From NCBI GenBank assembly GCA_041398845.1, contig JAWKTZ010000009.1, forward strand, positions 124,001 through 188,000: a stretch of DNA of 64,000 bases, given 5' to 3'. Numbering within the stretch: the stretch's first letter is position 1; the number at the start of each line of letters is the position of its first letter. Source of the stretch: Fuerstiella sp041398845. GTDB lineage: Bacteria; Planctomycetota; Planctomycetia; Planctomycetales; Planctomycetaceae. Positions 9,402 to 19,300 of this stretch are shown one piece after another. A program made the position numbers and the translations under genes. The notes beneath the pieces are model-generated. The model was not told where the DNA came from, did no database searches, and saw nothing but the letters and a program-made list of their open reading frames with translations.

Positions 9402-10745
9402 ATGGCACTTTGGAACAACTACGGAATGGATCGACGTCATTTTATGCAGCACGTGGCCACGGCTGCGGCGACGATTCCGGCAATGAATTTTCTGTCTCAT
9501 GTGCAGGCAAATGCCGCCACGGTGAAATCCAACAATAAGGCCTGCATCCTGATGTGGATGAGCGGCGGGCCACCGACCATTGACATCTGGGATCTGAAAC
9601 CCGGCTCCAAGAACGGCGGTGAATTCAAGCCCATCGATACGGCCGCACCGGGCGTGCAGATCAGTGAGCACATGCCCGAGACGGCAAAGATGTTCAAAGA
9701 CCTGTCGCTGGTGCGTTCCATGAGTACTCGCGAAGCCGATCACGGTCGCGGACGTTATTACATGCACACGGGCTATGTTCCCAATCCAACCGTTGTGCAT
9801 CCGACATTCGGATCGGTGGTGAGCTACGAAGTGGGTCGCAACCGCAAGGCTCTGCAGATTCCGTCGTTCGTTTCAATCGGCGGCGGTTCCGGACAGGCCG
9901 GTTTCCTGGGCATGTCACATGCTCCGTTTGTGGTGAGTTCAACTGGTCAGATTCGCAATGCACCAACGGAAGAAAGCAGAAATCGTCTGCCAGGCCGCAT
10001 GGCGATGCTCAAGGCCGTGGAAGCGAACTTCATTGATTCGAAGCGTGGTGAACTTCCCAAAGATCATCGCAACGTTTACGAGAACGCCGTGAATCTCATG
10101 ACATCAGCTCAGATGGCCGCGTTTGATGTCAACAAAGCGGATGCTTCTTTGGGACTCGAAGCAGAAACCGAGGCCACCAAAGCGTTGTATACTCCGGCCC
10201 CCGGTGGTGGCGGGGGAGCCATGGGAATGGGCGGCGGCAACGGCTTTGGTCAGAGCCTGCTGATGGCTCGACGTCTGGTTCAGGTCGGCGTGCCGTTTGT
10301 GGAAGTGGACCTTGGCGGATGGGACCTGCACGCTGATGTGTTCAATACTCTGAAGAATCAGAGACTGCCGGTTCTGGACAAGGGCATTGCTGGTCTGGTC
10401 CAGGACCTCAAACAGCGCAACATGCTGGATGATGTGACGCTGGTGTGGATGGGCGAATTCGGCCGAACTCCGCGAATCAACCAGGACAGCGGTCGAGATC
10501 ACTGGGCGGCAAGCTGGACAACCATGATTGGTGGCGGCGGCTTGAAGAATGGTCAGGCTGTGGGAGCCACCGATGCGGATGGCGTCCGGGTTGCTGACAA
10601 CAGCAAGGCGTATCTGCCCGGCGACATCTGGGCCACCGTGGCCTATGCCATGGGCATTCCGCTGAACACGGTGCATACGTCGAAGCGAGGACGTCCGATG
10701 AAACTGGCCAACGGCGGGACTCCCATCAAGGAACTGATGGGTTAG
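9402..10745 (+). CDS. DUF1501 domain protein (Tat-type signal)
   Basis: A 447-aa exported protein. The N-terminus has a DRRHFMQHVATAAATIPAMNFL segment, a degenerate twin-arginine signal common in this family. The body shows family motifs: KACILMWMSGGPPTIDIWDLKPG, the region around ADHGRGRYYMHTGY, GGWDLHAD, and GEFGRTPRIN followed by GRDHW. DUF1501 belongs to the alkaline phosphatase/sulfatase-like superfamily. A Gly-rich loop (GGGGGAMGMGGGNGFG) is seen near residue 270. It follows the DUF1549/DUF1553 gene across a repeat, and the two probably work together. Catalytic activity is unproven. Confidence 0.92.
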   Translation: MALWNNYGMDRRHFMQHVATAAATIPAMNFLSHVQANAATVKSNNKACILMWMSGGPPTIDIWDLKPGSKNGGEFKPIDTAAPGVQISEHMPETAKMFKDLSLVRSMSTREADHGRGRYYMHTGYVPNPTVVHPTFGSVVSYEVGRNRKALQIPSFVSIGGGSGQAGFLGMSHAPFVVSSTGQIRNAPTEESRNRLPGRMAMLKAVEANFIDSKRGELPKDHRNVYENAVNLMTSAQMAAFDVNKADASLGLEAETEATKALYTPAPGGGGGAMGMGGGNGFGQSLLMARRLVQVGVPFVEVDLGGWDLHADVFNTLKNQRLPVLDKGIAGLVQDLKQRNMLDDVTLVWMGEFGRTPRINQDSGRDHWAASWTTMIGGGGLKNGQAVGATDADGVRVADNSKAYLPGDIWATVAYAMGIPLNTVHTSKRGRPMKLANGGTPIKELMG

Positions 10746-10772
10746 TCGCAGGTTTTTTCCTGGATCGACAAG

Positions 10773-11360
10773 ATGGCAGACGCCGCTGACAAATCTGATC
10801 TGGTCGCAGAGTCGTCTGAACAGATGACTCCGGGTGAGGATTTCATTCGCGAGTTCACTCAGTCGCAGCGGCGTTTGTTTCTTTACATCCTGCCGCTGGT
10901 CGGAAACCCCTCGGATGCAGACGAAGTCCTTCAGGAAACCAATCTGGTCATCTGGAGGAAGTGGCGTCAGTTCGAACCCGGTTCCAACTTTCTGGCATGG
11001 GGACGGACGATTGCCCGCTTTGAGTATCTCAGGTTCCGACGCTCTCACAACAGCAAGCTGGCATTTGTTTCGGAGAACATTCTGGAGTTGATTGCTGAGC
11101 GGGCCGAAACGATCAGTGATGAAACAGAACTTCGCCAGCAGGCTCTGGCGAAGTGTCTGGATCAGCTTCGTGCGAAGGACCGGGAACTGATTCAGATGCG
11201 TTATGCCACCGACACCAACGGCGACCAGGTGGCTCATCAACTGGGTCGTCCGCCAAATTCCGTGTATCAGTCCTTAGGTCGAATTCGCCGCACGCTCATG
11301 GAATGCATTCAGCACCGCATGGCGGAAAGTCGTCTGATTGAAGACGGAGGTCTGTCATGA
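10773..11360 (+). CDS. RNA polymerase sigma factor, ECF-like (Rhodopirellula/Verrucomicrobium type)
   Basis: A 195-aa sigma-70 family protein. Region 2 is seen as SQRRLFLYILPLVGNPSDADEVLQETNLVIWRKW..FLAWGRTIARFE. Region 4 is LDQLRAKDRELIQMRY..NGDQVAHQLGRPPNSVYQSLGRIRRTLMECI. It lacks regions 1 and 3. Its stop overlaps the start of the next gene in an ATGA junction (11357-11360), implying translational coupling. That next gene begins with an anti-sigma-like segment, so the pair probably forms a membrane signalling switch. Target promoters are unknown. Confidence 0.92.
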   Translation: MADAADKSDLVAESSEQMTPGEDFIREFTQSQRRLFLYILPLVGNPSDADEVLQETNLVIWRKWRQFEPGSNFLAWGRTIARFEYLRFRRSHNSKLAFVSENILELIAERAETISDETELRQQALAKCLDQLRAKDRELIQMRYATDTNGDQVAHQLGRPPNSVYQSLGRIRRTLMECIQHRMAESRLIEDGGLS

Positions 11361-13585
11361 CGGATCCCAAAAATGAATTGCTGACACTCGTCAACCTGCA
11401 CCTCGAAGACCGTCTGAATGTCCAGCAACAGCAGCGGGTTGCCGAATTGCTTCAGAGCGATCCGGCTCTGGTCAGAGTTTACACAGAATACCTGTGTCTG
11501 CATGCTCAGTTGTTCTGGGATGCGGGTTTGAGTTCTTCCGTTTGCCTTCCCGATTCAGCACCGCTGACCGGTGATCGCAGGCAGGAAACTCGCAACATCC
11601 CGGTCGCGGCGCAGAAACAAAAAACGCCCACGTCGTCCGATCGTTCGGGATGGTCTGACCAGTCGAAGCCTGTTCGCTTTGTTTCCCGCAGAATTGCCAT
11701 GGCCGCCAGTCTGGTGGCACTGGTCAGTGTCTGGGTACTGCTCACGCAAACGAGCGATCATGACCCGCAGGTCGTCGACATCCTCCAGAACGCCCCAGTC
11801 GAGAACGCCGCCGTCGAACAACCGAGCAGCGACTCGGACAGCATGTCAGGGGACTCATCGGTTGCGGCGTTGTCTAATGAACTCTCAGCCAGTCCGTCTG
11901 CCGGAGACACCGACCTGAAACCGCTGGAACTGCGACACGCTCCGGTTGTCGCCGATAGCGCGGACGACCATGCCGTTCCAGCGACATCCGAAACCGCAGC
12001 CAGCACCAACCGGTTTACCTGGCCGAAGGATTTCACGGACGACATGGTGATTGCAAAGATCGACGAACAGTTGCGAGCATCGTGGGAGGACCAGAAGGTC
12101 GGGCATTCGCCGCCGGCGAGCGATGCGGAATGGGTCCGTCGAGTTTACCTGACGTTTGCCGGCCGAATTCCCACACTGGCGGAAACAGAATCATTCCTTG
12201 CCGACAACGGGCCTCGAAAACGCAACGCATTGTTGAATCAGGTGGCCAACGATCCTCAGGAAGCCTCTCATCTGGCCGTTGTCTGGACCAATCTGCTTGT
12301 GGGGCGTACGGTGCGAACCGGAGTCAACCGCGAAAAGCTGTTTGACTTTCTGTTCGATCAGTTCAACCGGAATGCTCCATGGATTGATACGGTCAACGAA
12401 TTGATCACGGCGGAAGGCCGCAACGACGAAAACGGAGCGACCAATTTTCTGCTGGCTCACCTGAACAACGAAGCCACTCCGGCCACAGCCGTGACCGCTC
12501 GTCTGTTTCTGGGAGAACAGATCAGTTGCGTACAGTGCCATGATCACCCCTTTGCCAAAGGGGTGCAGCAGCAACATTACTGGGGGCTGAACGCATTCTT
12601 CAAAGATACAGATCGAGTCACGGTGGCGATGGCGAATGCGGGCGGCGAACAACGCATGACGGACGTTCCGTGGAAGCTGGTGGATCGTCCGCAGAAGGAC
12701 CGCATGACGTATTATGAAACGCGATCCGGCCTGAAAAAGGCCGTTCTGCCGACATATGACGGCCGGACGCTTTCGCCGGACAGTCAGGACAATCGTCGTC
12801 AGCAACTGGCCAGATTGCTGGCTGCCGATTCGGAATCTCGAGTTGCCAGAGCGATGGTCAATCGCATGTGGAATCATTTTTTTGGCTACGCGTTCACCAA
12901 TCCCGTTGACGACATGGGGCCACATGCTGCCGTGAGTCATCCGGAACTCCTGAACGCACTCACGCAGGCCTTTGTCCAGTCGGACTACAACGTGCGCCGC
13001 CTGATGAAATGGATCGCGGGCAGTGAGGCATGGCAGTTGTCGAGCGAAGTGACGGACGCGAATGCCGTGGACGATCCTTCAGCGGGCGAAACACCACTGT
13101 TCAGTCGGGTGTATGTGCGCCGGATGACTCCGGAACAGGTTTACGAATCGATTCGAGTGGCCATTCGTTCGGCGGCCGGACAACCAATTGAACACGGCAA
13201 AGTTCATTCGCAGCACCGTCGGGAATGGGTTCGGCAGTTTACTCAGGCCTATAACACGGATGAGAACGACGAGTCTCTGGATTTCGAAGGCACCATCAGC
13301 CAGGCTCTGGTGATGATGAACAGCGATGAAGTGAACACCGCCATCCGCCAGGCCGCAGAATCCATTTTGCAACGCCCGGAGATTCGTTCAGCGTCTGGAA
13401 TCGATGCTTTGAACCTGGTGGCACTCGCCATGGTCAATCGCGAACCGACGTCTGAGGAAGAAGCCGCATTTCGTCAGCGGACACGAGACCTGCGTCGACA
13501 CCAGCCGGCAACGGCCGTGATCACTGCCGTCGAAGACATGATGTGGGCGTATCTGAACAGCAGCGAATTCGTCCTTGTCAATTGA
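11357..13585 (+). CDS. Anti-sigma-like N-terminus fused to DUF1549/DUF1553 domains
   Basis: A 742-aa membrane protein. Residues 1-60 (LTLVNLHLEDRLNVQQQQRVAELL...) look like the cytoplasmic segment found in planctomycete FecR/anti-sigma proteins. One transmembrane helix (AMAASLVALVSVWVLLTQ) is near residue 125. An Asp/Ser-rich linker leads to DUF1549 (WVRRVYLTFAGRIPT) with CVQCHDHPFAKG, then DUF1553 (MVNRMWNHFFGYAFTNPVDDMG). It starts inside the sigma factor stop. The topology suggests an outside haem-motif/DUF1549 sensor or enzyme linked to an inside sigma-binding part. That coupling is inferred from gene order and architecture. Confidence 0.85.
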   Translation: MTDPKNELLTLVNLHLEDRLNVQQQQRVAELLQSDPALVRVYTEYLCLHAQLFWDAGLSSSVCLPDSAPLTGDRRQETRNIPVAAQKQKTPTSSDRSGWSDQSKPVRFVSRRIAMAASLVALVSVWVLLTQTSDHDPQVVDILQNAPVENAAVEQPSSDSDSMSGDSSVAALSNELSASPSAGDTDLKPLELRHAPVVADSADDHAVPATSETAASTNRFTWPKDFTDDMVIAKIDEQLRASWEDQKVGHSPPASDAEWVRRVYLTFAGRIPTLAETESFLADNGPRKRNALLNQVANDPQEASHLAVVWTNLLVGRTVRTGVNREKLFDFLFDQFNRNAPWIDTVNELITAEGRNDENGATNFLLAHLNNEATPATAVTARLFLGEQISCVQCHDHPFAKGVQQQHYWGLNAFFKDTDRVTVAMANAGGEQRMTDVPWKLVDRPQKDRMTYYETRSGLKKAVLPTYDGRTLSPDSQDNRRQQLARLLAADSESRVARAMVNRMWNHFFGYAFTNPVDDMGPHAAVSHPELLNALTQAFVQSDYNVRRLMKWIAGSEAWQLSSEVTDANAVDDPSAGETPLFSRVYVRRMTPEQVYESIRVAIRSAAGQPIEHGKVHSQHRREWVRQFTQAYNTDENDESLDFEGTISQALVMMNSDEVNTAIRQAAESILQRPEIRSASGIDALNLVALAMVNREPTSEEEAAFRQRTRDLRRHQPATAVITAVEDMMWAYLNSSEFVLVN

Positions 13586-13609
13586 CTCGTTCGGCTTCCA
13601 GATGTCAGC

Positions 13610-14140
13610 CTACCAGATGTCAGGCCGTTGAAGTGATGGCACGCACGTGAGTCGACCGGACGACGCAAACGCACCAACGTCAGCCAGTGCTTTCAGGAGC
13701 CAGCCTGAGGGGAACTGAAGTTCGTAGGGCGGAACGTATTCAAGGGCTCCATCAGGCTGAAATCCGAATCGTCCGTAATATTCCGGATCGCCGTAGACGA
13801 ACACGAGATCCACTGCGAGTTCCGCAAGGTGCCGGACACCTTCCTCAATCAGCCTTGTTCCGATTCCTTGCCTTTGAACAGTTGGATGGACCGCCAGAGG
13901 GGCCAGGATGTAGCCGCAGAACCCATCGGTGCCGGCATCAGACACCGGGCTGAACGCCACATGGCCGACAATCATGGCATCGGATTCTGCGACAAGCGAG
14001 AAGGTTTCAGGACTGCTCACTTCTGTAAGCAGTTCGGCGGCCAGCTCTGCGACGGTTTCACCTTCTTCAGCGGGAAACGCGGCGACATACAGAGCTTTGA
14101 CGGAATCTGTGTCCTCCGCAATTGATCGTCGGATATACAT
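13610..14140 (-). CDS. GNAT family N-acetyltransferase (YhbS-like)
   Basis: A 176-aa single-domain GNAT enzyme that should transfer an acyl group from acyl-CoA to an amine. The acetyl-CoA loop is seen as LAVHPTVQRQGIGTRLIEEG (about residues 88-107). It is followed by the family-typical VFVYGDPEYYGRFGFQPD. The Phe/Tyr-Gly-Arg-Phe-Gly-Phe ending is characteristic of YhbS-type proteins. It is convergent with the anti-sigma fusion gene, only 24 bp apart. The substrate is not predictable. Confidence 0.9.
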   Translation of the reverse strand: MYIRRSIAEDTDSVKALYVAAFPAEEGETVAELAAELLTEVSSPETFSLVAESDAMIVGHVAFSPVSDAGTDGFCGYILAPLAVHPTVQRQGIGTRLIEEGVRHLAELAVDLVFVYGDPEYYGRFGFQPDGALEYVPPYELQFPSGWLLKALADVGAFASSGRLTCVPSLQRPDIW

Positions 14141-14423
14141 TTCAGTCAGGTGCCGAATTCAGAAATCAATCAACGGCGACGATCATCGCCGAAACACGCC
14201 CAACAGACAAGGAACTTTGGTTGCAGACCAAACACCTGTTCCGTTGTGTGCTGTGGTCGTCGAGCAATACAATGTCGGATGATCGGCGGTTCCGCTTCGT
14301 GCCAGCGGAAAAAACACGATGGCGCTCCCGGACTGCGGCCTCTTTGAATTGCCCCTTATGAAGTTGCCGCCGTCGGCGGCCTGGAGTTCATTACGAATGC
14401 CTGTGATCCGTTTCCACACGACC

Positions 14424-15971
14424 ATGACAGATGTTAATACTCTTCCACGGAATCCGTCGTCGTGTGTGCTGCTGCGAACCTGTTTAACTCGGGGCATTTC
14501 TGAAACGTGCTTTGCGGCCTTTTTGGCCTGCCTGCTGGTCGCTCCGGCAATGGCCTATCCTCCCGGGAATTCCGCGAAACGTCCGAACATCGTCTTGCTT
14601 CTGGCGGACGATCTGGGTTACGCGGAACTCGGGTGCCAGGGAAATTCAGACATCCCCACGCCACACATTGATTCGGTTGCTGCCGATGGGATTCGTTTTA
14701 CCAGCGGTTATGTCACGGCCGCCTTCTGCAGTGCCTCGCGAGCCGGGCTGATGTCGGGGCGATATCAGAATCGATTCGGCTATGAATTCAATCCGATCGG
14801 TGCTCAGAACGAAGATCCCGCCGCCGGACTGCCGGTCACTGAAAAGACGCTCGCCGATGTGCTGCACGACCTCGGCTATACAACGGGACTTGTCGGCAAG
14901 TGGCATCTGGGAGGATCGGCAAAGTATCACCCGTATCGTCGCGGCTTCGACGAATTTTTCGGGTTCACTCATGAAGGTCACTATTTTGTTCCGCCGCCGT
15001 ATGCCGGAGTCTCCACAATGCTGCGGCGAAAGGCGTTGCCCGGAAATACTCAGGGACGCTGGACAAGCTCAGACGGTCGCATGGTCTATACAACTCATAT
15101 GGGTCACGATGAGCCGGATTACGACGCCAACAATCCGATCATTCGCGGAGGACAGCCGGTGACGGAAGCCGAATACCTGACCGACGCGTTCACTCGGGAA
15201 GCCGTGAGCTTTATCGACCGCAATGCAGACCGCCCGTTCTTCCTGTATATGGCCTACAACGCCGTCCACAGTCCTCTGCAAGGAGCCGATTCCTACATGC
15301 AGAAATTCGCTCATATCAACGACATTCACCGACGCATTTTCGCCGCAATGCTCAGCAACCTCGACGACAGCGTCGGCGCAGTGCTCGAAGCCCTGCAGCA
15401 CCATCATCTGGAAAACAATACGCTCGTGTTTTTCCTGAGCGACAACGGCGGACCGACTCGGGAACTCACCAGCAGCAATCGTCCGCTGCGAGGCGAAAAA
15501 GGTTCGATGTACGAAGGCGGCATTCGCATTCCGTTTCTGATGAAGTTTCCGGGAAGGCTGCCCGCCGGTCAGACCTGTGATTCTCCCGTGATTTCACTGG
15601 ACATCTTCGCAACCGCCGCAACTCTGGCTCGTGCCGCTTCGCCATCGAGGACCGTCATCGACGGAGTTGACCTGATGCCGTTTCTGACAGGCGATACTCC
15701 CGAGCCGCCTCATCCAACGTTGTTCTGGCGAACGGGCAGCAAAGGCGCGTTGCGGCACGGCGACTGGAAACTGCTCCGCAACCCCAACAGAGGCGACCGG
15801 AACACATGGCAGCTCTACGACCTGAGCCGCGATCTGAGCGAAACCAACAATCTCGCGGACACACAACTCAGACAGCGCGATGAACTCATCCAACGCTGGC
15901 AGTCAATCAATGCCGAAATGATCGACCCAGTCTGGACTCCGCAAGGGCAATCGCAAGGGCATGGCCCTTGA
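14424..15971 (+). CDS. Sulfatase (formylglycine type, arylsulfatase-like)
   Basis: A secreted sulfatase of about 515 aa that hydrolyses sulfate esters. A hydrophobic signal (CFAAFLACLLVAPAMA) precedes KRPNIVLLLADDLGYAE, which holds the metal-binding Asp pair (62-63). The formylglycine site is CSASRAGLMSGR with Cys102, matching C-x-A-S-R. GKWHLGG, FLYMAYNAVHSPLQ and FFLSDNGGP are further family motifs. The start is uncertain; ATGs at 14397 and 14424 are both possible. The last residues (GQSQGHGP) and the stop are encoded by a small palindrome, CAAGGGC-ATG-GCCCTTG. Planctomycetes use many such enzymes on sulfated algal polysaccharides; the substrate here is unknown. Confidence 0.93.
   Translation: MTDVNTLPRNPSSCVLLRTCLTRGISETCFAAFLACLLVAPAMAYPPGNSAKRPNIVLLLADDLGYAELGCQGNSDIPTPHIDSVAADGIRFTSGYVTAAFCSASRAGLMSGRYQNRFGYEFNPIGAQNEDPAAGLPVTEKTLADVLHDLGYTTGLVGKWHLGGSAKYHPYRRGFDEFFGFTHEGHYFVPPPYAGVSTMLRRKALPGNTQGRWTSSDGRMVYTTHMGHDEPDYDANNPIIRGGQPVTEAEYLTDAFTREAVSFIDRNADRPFFLYMAYNAVHSPLQGADSYMQKFAHINDIHRRIFAAMLSNLDDSVGAVLEALQHHHLENNTLVFFLSDNGGPTRELTSSNRPLRGEKGSMYEGGIRIPFLMKFPGRLPAGQTCDSPVISLDIFATAATLARAASPSRTVIDGVDLMPFLTGDTPEPPHPTLFWRTGSKGALRHGDWKLLRNPNRGDRNTWQLYDLSRDLSETNNLADTQLRQRDELIQRWQSINAEMIDPVWTPQGQSQGHGP
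15954..15970. terminator. Palindrome at the sulfatase stop codon
   Basis: CAAGGGC and GCCCTTG arms around ATG, with the TGA stop formed at its end. GCAAGGGCA also occurs just upstream (15951) and near 16048. It could act as a weak terminator, but no T-run follows. Confidence 0.4.
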
Positions 15972-16065
15972 CTCAGTGGGCGTGGCTGACCGTGTGAGCA
16001 TGGCAGGTCGGAACCGCCGAGTCGCTTCCGTTGGGCGCTTCGCCTGGCAAGGGCACGGCCCGATG

Positions 16066-16227
16066 CCGTTAAGAGTTTTCCGGCAGCAGGACACAGTTTC
16101 GTTTAACCCGACCCGGAGGGGAGGTACTTTGACTTCGTTTAACCTGACCCGGGAGGGGAGGTACTCTCGGTCGACAGAATCGCCTTCCCTCCGGGTCGGG
16201 TTAAACATTAAAAACTCTTGACGGCGT
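16066..16227. repeat. Family B nested inverted repeat, copy 1
   Basis: The inner arms are a perfect 20-bp inverted repeat: GTTTAACCCGACCCGGAGGG (16101-16120) and its complement (16187-16206). A second, slightly diverged left arm lies at 16136. The outer arms are CGTTAAGAGTTTT (16067-16079) and AAAACTCTTGACG (16211-16223). The same nested design recurs at 23001-23140 with different bases in the outer arms. Confidence 0.85.
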
Positions 16228-16228
16228 T

Positions 16229-16329
16229 AGAGGCTATCTGAAAAAGGGGTCTGACCCTCTCCGGGCAGCCGAAATGACTGCAATTTCACCGCCCTCCAAA
16301 GGGTCAGACCCCTTTTTCAGATAGCCTCT
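16229..16329. repeat. Family A palindromic repeat, copy 4 (forward orientation)
   Basis: A full copy with AGAGGCTATCTG and CAGATAGCCTCT ends, GGGGTCTGACCC/GGGTCAGACCCC inner arms and an AATGACTGCAATTT centre. It adjoins family B copy 1 directly. Together they fill the gap between the convergent sulfatase and dehydrogenase genes. Confidence 0.92.
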
Positions 16330-16348
16330 AGGCATGGCCGATGCTGTT

Positions 16349-19300
16349 TTAGTTTTCGAATGCTGCCACGGCCGATGTTCCGTCGGTGGCGATTTCCAGT
16401 TCCAGCGGTTGAGTTCGTTGAGTCTGATCAATGGTGAATGTCAGGCGATACCGTCCCGGCTGCAGGTCGAGCGTTACGGTGTCAAACAGGTCAACGGGGA
16501 CGTCATTGCGGCGGAGTTCCAGGCCCTGAGTGCCATTCAGCTTCAGCACGACTGTGCCGGCAGTTTCCACGTTCAGAGTGCAGCGAGCAAACCCGACTCC
16601 GCGAACGCCGGCGGCTGAGCGGTTTCTGACGGAGACAACCGGAATGTCTTCCAGCAACAGCCGTCCACTCACCGTACTGTACTGTGGTTGCCACGTGAAT
16701 TCCGGATCATCCGAGGCGGCCATCGCATAGCTGGTGCGGCGCAGACGGAAGGCGGCTGCTTCGGTGGCCTGCATGACGGTCCATGTTCGAGCCAGGCGGC
16801 GGCGGCTGATGGAAAATTCCGGAGTCCGTCCAAGCTCTGACAGAAAACGCACCAGCGACGCGATTTCCCTGTCGGTGAGTGCGTCGACCAGACCTTCGGG
16901 CATCAGTGACAATCCCGGTACGATTTCGTCGATGTCGCTGCGGGCAATCGTGAGCAGTTTGTCGTCGGCCGTTCGAATGTCCACTGACTCTTTCGACTGC
17001 TTGACCTGAACGCCGGACAGCAGTCGTCCTTCTGTCGTGACAACGACAATTGTGTGATAATTTTCCTTCACCTTGGCGTTGGGATTCAGCAGCGATTCCA
17101 GCAGATAATCCGGCTGAGCGCTCCCGCCCAGACTCACCATATCCGGTCCGACTTTTCCTCCTGCGCCACCGATCGCATGGCACTTCAGGCAGCCCAGCTT
17201 TGCGTTACGAAAGACGCGTTCCCCTTCGGCAGCCGTCACGTCGTTCGCCACCTGATTCAACAGCAGTTCACGTTCCGCATCGGAAAGCTGCTTTCGACTG
17301 GTGATGTTGCCAGCCATCTTCAGAACGTTTTCCAGTTCGGTCGCCGCGATTCCGGATTCGCGGACAACTCGCAGCATTTCCCGAGCGGCGGTGGTGTCCA
17401 GCTTCGCATCAACCAGTGCTTTGGCCAGCAACGTGTCGCCACCTTTGACAGCAAGGCAGCTCGACACCAGGTCTTCGGGATGTTCGTCGACGGTCAGATG
17501 CGGCAGGAGTTTTGCGGCAAGGTTCACTCCACGAGCGGGCTGCACACCGGTCAGCAGCGCGGCGGCGTGTTTGCGGAGGGCATTGGGCTGAGCGACGGCG
17601 ACAGCGGTTTCCGCCAGCAGATCGAATGCCGGTTTGCCTCCATGCAGAGCCAGACCTTCGGCGGCGGCCATCCGGTCTGCCAATGAGCTGCTGTCATGAG
17701 CGATCACCTGTTGCAGCGTGTGGAATGCTTCGGCAGCGCGCCATTGTCCCGTCGCGATCAGGCCCAGTCTTCGGACCATGTCGGACTCGGACGTCGTCAA
17801 CCGAGTGAGAACGTTTTCCGGCACCGGCACTCTCAGATTGCTGCGCTGACGTGTGACGTTCAGCGACGTGCGAATAGTGGTGGCGTCCTCTTTCATGGCC
17901 GCTTCAGTCACCAGCTCAGAAATCTGTTCGGCGGTGCCGGAGGAGCTGATGAGGTTGACCAACGCCGGACGCTGGTCCGCTGCGGTGTCTCCTGAGTAGA
18001 GGCGTTTCAGCAGAAAGTCCACCGGAGCTCCTTTCCCGATCGCTGAAAACGCGGTCAGGATATGATCCAGATTGTTTCCGAAGTTGATCTCGCCGCGTTC
18101 GAAGGCTGGCAGCCATTGGGACGACAGTTCACGAACCGTCAGTCGAACGGCGTAATCCAGAAAGATGTCTGTAGGCTGGTCTGTTGCCAGCAGAGCGAGT
18201 TCCACATCAGACCGTTGATCGCCGGATACAGCCAGCGGTTCGGTCGAACCGGACCAGCGCAGGTGTTCGGATTCGGCATTAGGAGAAAACGAAATCGCTC
18301 GCACCGCTTCCAGACGCACGCGAGGATGATCGTCCCGGATCAGTTTCTGCAGCCATTCGCGTCCATGATCCGGCAGAGCGGTCTTCCAGTGACTCAAAAC
18401 ACGTACGGCCGCCGACCGCACTCGACCATCTTCGGCCTGCAGCAGATCGTTCAACAGCTCCTGATGAAATGCCCGCAGCGACTGAAAGCACCACAGTGCT
18501 TCCAGACGCAGATGTTCCGTTGCCGGTTCCACTGCGATGGTCTTCAGCCACTGTTCCAGATCCGGAATCACCGTGTCACCGCGCTGTCGCAGCAACTGCC
18601 CGGCGGCTCGACGCTGAAAGTTGTCGTCACTGCTCAGCAACCCAAACAGTTCTGCGTTGGAACGTTCCGTCAGGTCGCTCCATTCACGCGGCTCGGCACC
18701 TTTCCATGTGACTCGCCAGATCCGACCGTGGGTGTGATCGCGGCGAGGATCGCGGAAGTCGACTTCGCCGTGCTGAATGATGGGATTGTACCAGTCGGCA
18801 ATATAGATGGCTCCGTCCGGTCCGAGCTTCACGTCAATCGGTCGAAAAGCGACATGGTCCGAAGAAATGACTTCCTGCTGTTCCCGCGACACATACCCGG
18901 ATCGATCTTCGGACAGATTGAATCGGCACACCCGGTGGCCTCGAAAGTCGTTGGTGATGGCACTGCCCTGCCAGTCGGGAGGCAGCATCGGCGTTTCGAC
19001 AATTTCCAGGCCACAGTGTTTCGGACTTCCGGGATTCAGGCCATGCAGAATTTCCGGAGCATCGGCTGCGGTAAAATAGTAGGCTCCGGGAACGACATAA
19101 TTGATGCCTTCTCCACCGGCTCCGTCCGTCGCAAATGACTGACCGAACCGATCAAAATGATGGCCCCACGTATTCACCAGGCCGCGCATGTAAACGCCCA
19201 GTTCCAGAGTCTCCGGACGAAACTGCCAGATGCCTCCGGCGTTCAGCCGCCGTACTCCCCACGGTGTTTCGATGTGACTGTGAATATAGATCGACTGATT

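Noticed and set aside
10104..11240. 378-aa minus-strand frame
   Set aside because: It lies opposite the DUF1501 and sigma genes, which have clear domains; no domain on the minus strand.
18062..19138. 358-aa plus-strand frame
   Set aside because: Antisense shadow of the dehydrogenase 2 gene; no coherent family motif.
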